Source: CAYSLC01 sp964431545
GTDB lineage: Bacteria > Desulfobacterota > Desulfobacteria > Desulfobacterales > JAABSP01
Reading direction: 5' to 3'
Length of the DNA: 20,650 nucleotides
NCBI GenBank assembly: GCA_964431545.1
Contig: CAYSLC010000086.1
Location: 1 to 20,650 of the forward strand
Made by a program: the position numbers and the translations under genes. Below are positions 15,783-20,650 of the stretch, one piece after another. A model generated the notes under the pieces. It ran no database searches, had not been told where the DNA came from, and was given only the letters and a program-made list of their open reading frames with translations. Positions within the stretch are counted from its first letter, which is position 1, and each line of letters opens with the position of its first letter.

Positions 15783-16932
15783 CCGCTGTGTGGGCGGGGA
15801 TCCGGATGGTGAAGGTGGAGCCGGCCCCCGGTGTTGAATCGACCCAGATGGCCCCGCCGTGCTCGTCCACCATCTTCTTGGTGATCATCAGGCCGATGCC
15901 CGTCCCCCGGGACCCCTTGGTGCTGAAGAACCGTTGAAACAGCTTCTCCTGGATCTCCGGATCCATGCCGCTCCCCGTATCAATGACGCGGTACTCCACG
16001 CCGCACCGGTTCCAGGTGTCGACCCGAAGGGTGACCCGCCGGTCCTCCCCGCCGTCCCGTTCCTCCCCCCTGGCGTCGGTCCAGGCGTCCAGGGCGTTGG
16101 AGACGAGGTTGACCAGACACAGGTGGATGCTCTCGGGATCGAGGGTGACGGAGGGAAGATGGGCGGGGGCGTCCAGGGTGAGGTCGATCCCCTTCTCCCG
16201 GGCCCGGGCGGACATCAGGCCCACCACCTCCTCGGCCGGAGCCCGGGGGTCGGACGGACGCGGGTCGAGTTCCGGCGGCTTGGCGTAGTTGAGCAGATCC
16301 ATGGACAGGTTCTTGATCTTCTCCACGTTCCCCTTGATCATCTCCCAGCCCTGGAGCAGATACGCCTTGTTGTCGAGTTCGATCCCCTTCTCCAGGACGA
16401 ACCCGCCCCCCTTGAGCCCGCCGGCGATGTTCTTGATGGCGTGGGAGAGGCCGGCCACGGTCTGGCCGATGGCGGCCAGCCGCTCCGCCTCGATGAGCTT
16501 CCGGCTCTTCTCCTCCACCATCGCCTCCAGGTTTTCGGTGTACCGGCGCAGCTCCCGGCGCATGATGATCCGCTCGTTGGCCCGTTTCAGGGCGATCTCC
16601 AGGGCCTCGTCGTTGATCGGCTTGGTGACGAAGTCGGTGGCTTCGAACTTGAGGCTCTTGATGGCCAGGTCGATGTCCCCGTGGCCCGTGATCATGATCA
16701 CTTCCGTGTCCGGGCTCTCCTCCTTGATCCGCTGCAACAGGGTGATGCCGTCCATGCCCGGCATCTTGATATCCGTCATGACGATGGGCGGCCGGTGCTC
16801 CCGGAAGAGCCCGAGGGCCTGTTCCCCGTTTTCCGCCGTATGGACCGTGTATCCACTGTCCATGAGGGAGATGCCGAGCACGGTCCGGATCCCGGCCTCG
16901 TCATCCACCAGTAGAATCGCTTTATTCTCCAT
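15775..16932 (-). CDS. Receiver domain-histidine kinase fusion (REC-HisKA-HATPase)
   Basis: In this 385-residue protein the receiver domain comes first (about 5-120), with the acidic pair LLVDDE, phosphoacceptor Asp54 in MTDIKMPGMDG and the Lys of FVTKPIN. A coiled-coil linker (about 120-150) leads to a dimerisation/phosphoacceptor helix with His164 in GLSHAIKN, then a HATPase domain with the N-box LVNLVSNALDA, DTGSGM and GTGIGLMITKK. It has no membrane segment and is cytoplasmic. A receiver ahead of a kinase core usually lets an upstream kinase tune the downstream one; here the upstream gene encodes a membrane kinase that could phosphorylate Asp54. The final output may be the sigma-54 activator encoded next. 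It overlaps both neighbours, by 11 nt upstream and 8 nt downstream. Confidence 0.95.
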   Translation of the reverse strand: MENKAILLVDDEAGIRTVLGISLMDSGYTVHTAENGEQALGLFREHRPPIVMTDIKMPGMDGITLLQRIKEESPDTEVIMITGHGDIDLAIKSLKFEATDFVTKPINDEALEIALKRANERIIMRRELRRYTENLEAMVEEKSRKLIEAERLAAIGQTVAGLSHAIKNIAGGLKGGGFVLEKGIELDNKAYLLQGWEMIKGNVEKIKNLSMDLLNYAKPPELDPRPSDPRAPAEEVVGLMSARAREKGIDLTLDAPAHLPSVTLDPESIHLCLVNLVSNALDAWTDARGEERDGGEDRRVTLRVDTWNRCGVEYRVIDTGSGMDPEIQEKLFQRFFSTKGSRGTGIGLMITKKMVDEHGGAIWVDSTPGAGSTFTIRIPAHTADG

Positions 16933-19216
16933 GGACCTCGTCCGGTATGGGAAAATCGATGGTGAAGCAGGTCCCCTCCTCGGGTCTGGAAAAGACCTCG
17001 ATGGTGCCGCCGCATTCCTGGATGATCCCGTAGCTGATGGAGAGGCCGAGTCCCGTCCCCTTGCCCACCTTCTTGGTGGTGAAAAACGGCTCGAAGATCC
17101 GGTCCACCACCTCCTTGGGAATGCCCACCCCCGTGTCGCGGATTCCGATCCTCACGGACGCCTCCTCCGACGAAGAGGTCAGGGTGATTTTTTTTTCATG
17201 CCGGTCGGGGAAGGGACGGTTCTCCCACTCTTCGATGGCGTCCCGGGCGTTGATGAGCAGATTGATGAAGACCTGCTCCAGCCGGCTGTGGTCCCCCATC
17301 ACCCGGGGAAGGTTTTCCTCGATCTCCCAGGCCACCTCGATCCCCCGGACCTTCAGCTGCTGGCTGAAGATGTCGAAGGCGCTTGTGAGGATGTCGTTGA
17401 TCCGGACCGGCTCCAGGGCCATGTCCGACTTGCGGCCGAACTGTCGCATGTGGTTGATGATCTTGGTGGCCCGGTCCACGTGGCTGTCGATCTCCTCGGA
17501 CATGGTCAGGAGGATTTCGTCCCCGATGGGCTGGTTCTTTTTGATCTTCTTCATGAAAAAGGAGCTGGCCGTCTTGATCACCGACAGGGGCTGATTCAGC
17601 TCGTGGGCCACGCCGGTGGCCATCTCCCCCAACGTGGCCATCTTGCTGGCCTGGATCAGCTGCTGTTCCGCCTCCAGCCGTTTGGTGATGTCGCTGGTGG
17701 TGACCAAAAGGACGCGCCGGCCGTGGTATTCGGAGGGGGAGATCCGGATGTTGACGAAGATGGACCGGCCGTCCTTCCGGGACTGCCTCGCTTTGTCGAT
17801 GCCCGAAAGATCCTGGATCCGGGCGGCGTATTCCGCGCGGTCCTTCTCCCGGAAGAGATCGGGAAAAGGCCGGTCGATGATCTCGGCCTTGGGATAGCCG
17901 TAGACCGGGCTGACGCTCTCGTTGCAGTCGAGGATCCGGAGGTCCTCCGGATCGAGGACGAAGACGGGGTTGGGAATGTTGTTGAAGATGGCGTAGTATT
18001 TCTTCTCGGACTTTTCCAGCTCCTCTTCGAGCTTCTTGCGCCGGGTGATATCGAGGCTCATCTCCATGGCCGCCACGATCTCCCCGTTTTCGTCCCGGAC
18101 GGGGGAGGTGGTCACGAGCCAGTGGAAGTCCTTGCCGTACTTGTTCCTTCCGCTCTCTTCGCTCACGTGGACCCGGCCGTCCTCGAAGGTCCGCTCCACC
18201 GGGCAGACCACGCATTTTTCCGTCCGCCCCTTGTAGGCGCGGAAACAGTAGTCCTCCGGTTGGGGGTCGAAGTTTTCGGCGAACTGCTGGTTGTATTTGA
18301 TCAGCTTGTAATCCCTGCCCTGGACCGTGATGAGACAGGGGACCTGTTCGAAGAGGGCCTGGTATTCGTCCCGCTGCTGGTTGAGCTGGGCCTGCTTCTG
18401 GCCGATCTCCCGGCGCATGTGGTTGATGGCCTCGGCGAGCTGGCCGATCTCGTCGTCGAAGGGGCGGGTGATCCGGGTCTGGTAATCCCCTTCGGCGATC
18501 CGCAGGGTGCCCCGGATCAGCCGCCGGATGGGCTGATTGACGAACTTGAGCACCAGGATGAAGATGATGGCGGCGGTGACCAGGAACATGGTCACGGCCA
18601 GGGTGATCACCCCTTTTTCGAACCGGAGGATCTCCCGGTTGGCCTCCTGGATGGAGACGACCACGTCGAGGGCCCCGAGGATCGATTTGTCCACCGGATG
18701 GACGTGGCATCCGCCGTTGGTGCAGTCGGGCTCGTTGCGGATGGCGCTGATGACCCCCAGCATGGGGCCGCCCTCGGGGGACTGGAAGAACCGGACCCGG
18801 TTCCGAAGATCGATCTCCACCAGCGGCGGGTCGGTCTTGTGGCAGATGAAGCAGGCCTCGTCCCTGATGTTGGTGACCTGGTCCACTTCGCCGGCCTGGT
18901 TGGAGAACTTGATCCGGCCGGCCTTGTTGTAGATGCGGATGGTCTCGATCTCGGGCTGTCTGGCGATGTTGTTGATGATCTGGTTGATGTCGTCCCGGGA
19001 GTTGAGCATCATGGCGTAGTGGGCCCCGAGCTTGATGGTGTTGCTGAGGCGGTCGGCGCCGGTGACCAGCTCCCGCATGGACCGCTGTTTCTGGTATTCG
19101 ATATTGTAGTAGGCCCAGATTGAGATGCTGAGCAGCAGGGTGGCCCCCAGGGCGAAGATGAGCTTCGAGGCCAGGCTGCGTTGGAGGCTTTTTGTGATAT
19201 TGGTAATTTTCGGCAT
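16922..19216 (-). CDS. Transmembrane sensor histidine kinase with c-type heme motifs, HAMP and two PAS domains
   Basis: The protein has 764 residues from the ATG at 19216. A TTG in frame at 19255 would add 13 residues; neither start has a clear ribosome binding site. Order of parts: transmembrane helix about 16-38, extracytoplasmic domain about 39-200, transmembrane helix about 201-226 and HAMP about 227-280. Then come PAS 1 (about 290-410), PAS 2 (about 420-530), HisKA with His538 in VAHELNQPLS, and HATPase with LINARDAIEEW, DTGVGIP and GTGLGLSISYG. The extracytoplasmic domain contains CFICH (Cys122-His126) and CTNGGCH (Cys165-His171), which fit CxxCH and the rarer CX4CH covalent heme motifs, followed by a possible axial His173. 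A diheme redox or small-ligand sensor is the likely reading. PAS 1 has Cys324, Cys335 and Cys338-Pro. It is first in a three-gene operon and overlaps the next gene by 11 nt. Confidence 0.93.
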   Translation of the reverse strand: MPKITNITKSLQRSLASKLIFALGATLLLSISIWAYYNIEYQKQRSMRELVTGADRLSNTIKLGAHYAMMLNSRDDINQIINNIARQPEIETIRIYNKAGRIKFSNQAGEVDQVTNIRDEACFICHKTDPPLVEIDLRNRVRFFQSPEGGPMLGVISAIRNEPDCTNGGCHVHPVDKSILGALDVVVSIQEANREILRFEKGVITLAVTMFLVTAAIIFILVLKFVNQPIRRLIRGTLRIAEGDYQTRITRPFDDEIGQLAEAINHMRREIGQKQAQLNQQRDEYQALFEQVPCLITVQGRDYKLIKYNQQFAENFDPQPEDYCFRAYKGRTEKCVVCPVERTFEDGRVHVSEESGRNKYGKDFHWLVTTSPVRDENGEIVAAMEMSLDITRRKKLEEELEKSEKKYYAIFNNIPNPVFVLDPEDLRILDCNESVSPVYGYPKAEIIDRPFPDLFREKDRAEYAARIQDLSGIDKARQSRKDGRSIFVNIRISPSEYHGRRVLLVTTSDITKRLEAEQQLIQASKMATLGEMATGVAHELNQPLSVIKTASSFFMKKIKKNQPIGDEILLTMSEEIDSHVDRATKIINHMRQFGRKSDMALEPVRINDILTSAFDIFSQQLKVRGIEVAWEIEENLPRVMGDHSRLEQVFINLLINARDAIEEWENRPFPDRHEKKITLTSSSEEASVRIGIRDTGVGIPKEVVDRIFEPFFTTKKVGKGTGLGLSISYGIIQECGGTIEVFSRPEEGTCFTIDFPIPDEVHGE

Positions 19217-19355
19217 GGTTTTAAATGGTTGCGAAGTACGCCGGTCGCCGTTCAAGATGCCCTATAGTGTCATAAACGGGGGAGGGGAACAAGGGAAAAA
19301 ACGGGGAGGGATCGAACCCTGAAAGGTCTGTTTTTATGGCGCGCGCATCCTGAAA

Positions 19356-20650
19356 TCAAAAAAGACGAAGCTGCTCCGGCCCTTTCTTTTTCGAATCCTT
19401 GCCGGCCTGTTTCTCGGAAAGCGTCGGCTTCTTTTTCCGCCCGGCCACGCACTCGGCGATGTTTTTCCGTACTAGGCCGGGCTTCAACAGCTCCGCCAAT
19501 ACCGCACGATCCTCTTTTGTGACCCATCCCAAATCCCCGTCCGCCTTTTGTTTTCCGATGACGCCTCTCAAATCATTCCCCGCGTCATCATCCCAGTGCG
19601 GAAAACCTTTGTTTTTTATTTCCGCTTCAAGCGCGCTTAGAAAATCATCAATCGAAGGGCCGACGACATGTAATTTCTGCCATTGATCAGCAGGCAAAAT
19701 GACATCCAGAACGATCAGCCCCATGAGAATGGGTATTGCCCCTTGATAGCGCTTCATCTGGTTCAGAAGACGGTTGATCCGGAGCCAATTGGTCCAACCG
19801 CGCGTTTTTGCTTCGGAAGCGACCAAAAACAAATCCTGTAAAAAGGGAAGCTTTTCCCAGTCCCGCAATGTGACGGGTATATCGTAATAATAATGGGCAT
19901 CAAACTTTTTGGCGTTTTTCCATTTGTCTTTCTCGGCGTCGGAAACAGGCCAGAGATCGGGATTGGCGATATACAACAGGGACTGATACAATCTGGGTGG
20001 TTGGGCGTCTTTTGCCCATAAACACCATTTCCTCTCCATTGCGGGGGTCCAGAGCGGCCAAGCGTTCATTGGTTCTCCGGCATATCGTCCGTGAACATAT
20101 TTGATGCAATCCCGTCTGTTTAGAAGACGGTCCGATTGGGCCAGCACAGGATCGATCTTCTGAAAACGCCGCGCCCACCCGTAGACGGAAGGCGCAAGCT
20201 GAATGAATTCCTTTCTTGTTGCGACAGCCATCTGAACATTGACTTCCTTAAATCTTCCATCGGCTCTTTCCATCAAAAGCGTCACGATATCTTTCTGATG
20301 GCAAATCTGTTTTTCCTGAACGATTTCCATGACAATATCGGACGCTGTCGTCTCGGACCATGGTCTTTCCAAACGCCAGTACGGTTCTTTTTTTTGCAAT
20401 TCACGCCCCGCGCCGGCATCTCCGGGCGCCGCATCCTTCGCCGGTTTTACAACGTCTCCATTCGGAGACCAGCGTTCGTTTCCGCCGCATGTGAAAAGAT
20501 GGGGCCTTCCGGCAAGAACCTCGGCGGCGGTCTCCGGCGTCAAACGGTCGTCTTCATAGGCCTGATTATAGTCTTCAATGATGTGATCCAGGGGAGCGGA
20601 TTCCGCCCGAAACCTGTGCAACATCATCAGGTGCAGGCGGATGGACCGCA
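19356..20650 (-). CDS. Hypothetical protein with a possible HARE-HTH-like segment, 5' end outside the window
   Basis: The frame is open from the stop at 19356 to the window edge, so the gene probably starts beyond 20650. The in-frame ATG pair at 20622-20627 has no ribosome binding site before it. Counting from that ATG, residues about 93-150 (SDIVMEIVQEKQICHQKDI then EFIQLAPSVYGWA) resemble the HARE-HTH/restriction-associated winged-helix pattern, which often ends in a 'F.R(L)APGVYGL'-type strand. This is by eye only. The next 230 residues are rich in Trp and aromatic residues and are unrecognised. The tail is Lys-rich (GRKKKPTLSEKQAGKDSKKK) and ends in QLRLF. Base composition is clearly AT-richer than the rest of the window, suggesting acquisition by transfer. 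A defence or DNA-modification context is possible but cannot be shown here. Confidence 0.75.
   Translation of the reverse strand, partial: RSIRLHLMMLHRFRAESAPLDHIIEDYNQAYEDDRLTPETAAEVLAGRPHLFTCGGNERWSPNGDVVKPAKDAAPGDAGAGRELQKKEPYWRLERPWSETTASDIVMEIVQEKQICHQKDIVTLLMERADGRFKEVNVQMAVATRKEFIQLAPSVYGWARRFQKIDPVLAQSDRLLNRRDCIKYVHGRYAGEPMNAWPLWTPAMERKWCLWAKDAQPPRLYQSLLYIANPDLWPVSDAEKDKWKNAKKFDAHYYYDIPVTLRDWEKLPFLQDLFLVASEAKTRGWTNWLRINRLLNQMKRYQGAIPILMGLIVLDVILPADQWQKLHVVGPSIDDFLSALEAEIKNKGFPHWDDDAGNDLRGVIGKQKADGDLGWVTKEDRAVLAELLKPGLVRKNIAECVAGRKKKPTLSEKQAGKDSKKKGPEQLRLF

Noticed and set aside
13932..15812. 626-codon plus-strand open frame opposite the sigma-54 activator
   Set aside because: It overlaps a terminator, has no motif, and lies opposite an unmistakable AAA+ activator.
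16289..19123. 944-codon plus-strand open frame opposite the sensor kinase
   Set aside because: The minus strand encodes clear kinase, HAMP and PAS motifs over the same span. The plus-strand translation has no recognisable motif.
19253..19255. TTG start for the sensor kinase, 13 codons upstream of the ATG
   Set aside because: Only a weak AGGG lies before it, and a TATAGG-like -10 box is almost on top of it. The ATG at 19216 was preferred, without strong evidence either way.
19300..19325. GGGTTCGATCCC on the minus strand, like the T-arm of a tRNA
   Set aside because: The flanks do not fold into acceptor, D and anticodon arms, and the T-loop spacing is wrong. A tRNA 3' remnant at an island border stays possible but has no further support, because no second copy at a matching border is in the window.

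Overview
The window is a GC-rich piece of bacterial chromosome, apart from an AT-richer stretch at the right end. The gene content points to an anaerobic or facultative bacterium of the Desulfobacterota (deltaproteobacterial) type. The pointers are the tail of a methyltetrahydrofolate:corrinoid protein methyltransferase of the Wood-Ljungdahl type, a sensor kinase with c-type heme motifs in its periplasmic part, and a sigma-54 activator with cysteine-bearing PAS domains. The assignment is inferred from gene content; no rRNA or other phylogenetic marker was compared.

Layout. Positions 1-491 hold the 3' end of an acsE-like gene, followed by a strong terminator at 518-559. Two minus-strand genes follow: an AlbA_2/HATPase putative regulator (592-1803) and a membrane-anchored rhodanese (1896-2393). 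A divergent promoter region then leads into a two-gene plus-strand unit. It consists of a 1418-residue PPDK-like PEP/pyruvate-binding protein (2523-6779) and, 40 nt downstream, an atypical 418-residue GAPDH (6820-8076). rsmA/ksgA (8093-8968, minus) converges on it. A second plus-strand run begins at a good promoter (9036-9063): a small coiled-coil/winged-helix-like protein (9102-9479), an M16C PreP-like metallopeptidase (9615-12587) and a ketopantoate reductase-like protein (12601-13569). A 63-residue protein (13694-13885) sits alone between its own sigma-70 promoter and tandem terminators.

The minus strand from 19216 to 14028 is a tightly coupled signalling operon. Its genes are a transmembrane histidine kinase with CxxCH and CX4CH heme motifs, a receiver-plus-kinase protein, and a sigma-54 activator. 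Neighbouring genes overlap by 11 and 8 nt. This looks like a redox- or ligand-sensing chain feeding a sigma-54 promoter; I saw no convincing -24/-12 promoter in the window.

From about 19356 to the right edge the sequence is AT-richer and carries one open-ended minus-strand gene. It has a possible HARE-HTH-like segment and is probably the edge of an acquired segment.

The most unusual items are the PPDK-like protein, which has a roughly 900-residue unexplained N-terminal region and no PEP-barrel domain, beside a GAPDH whose NAD-ribose-binding aspartate is missing, and the diheme sensor kinase cassette. There is no CRISPR array, rRNA, convincing tRNA, transposase or integrase in the window.
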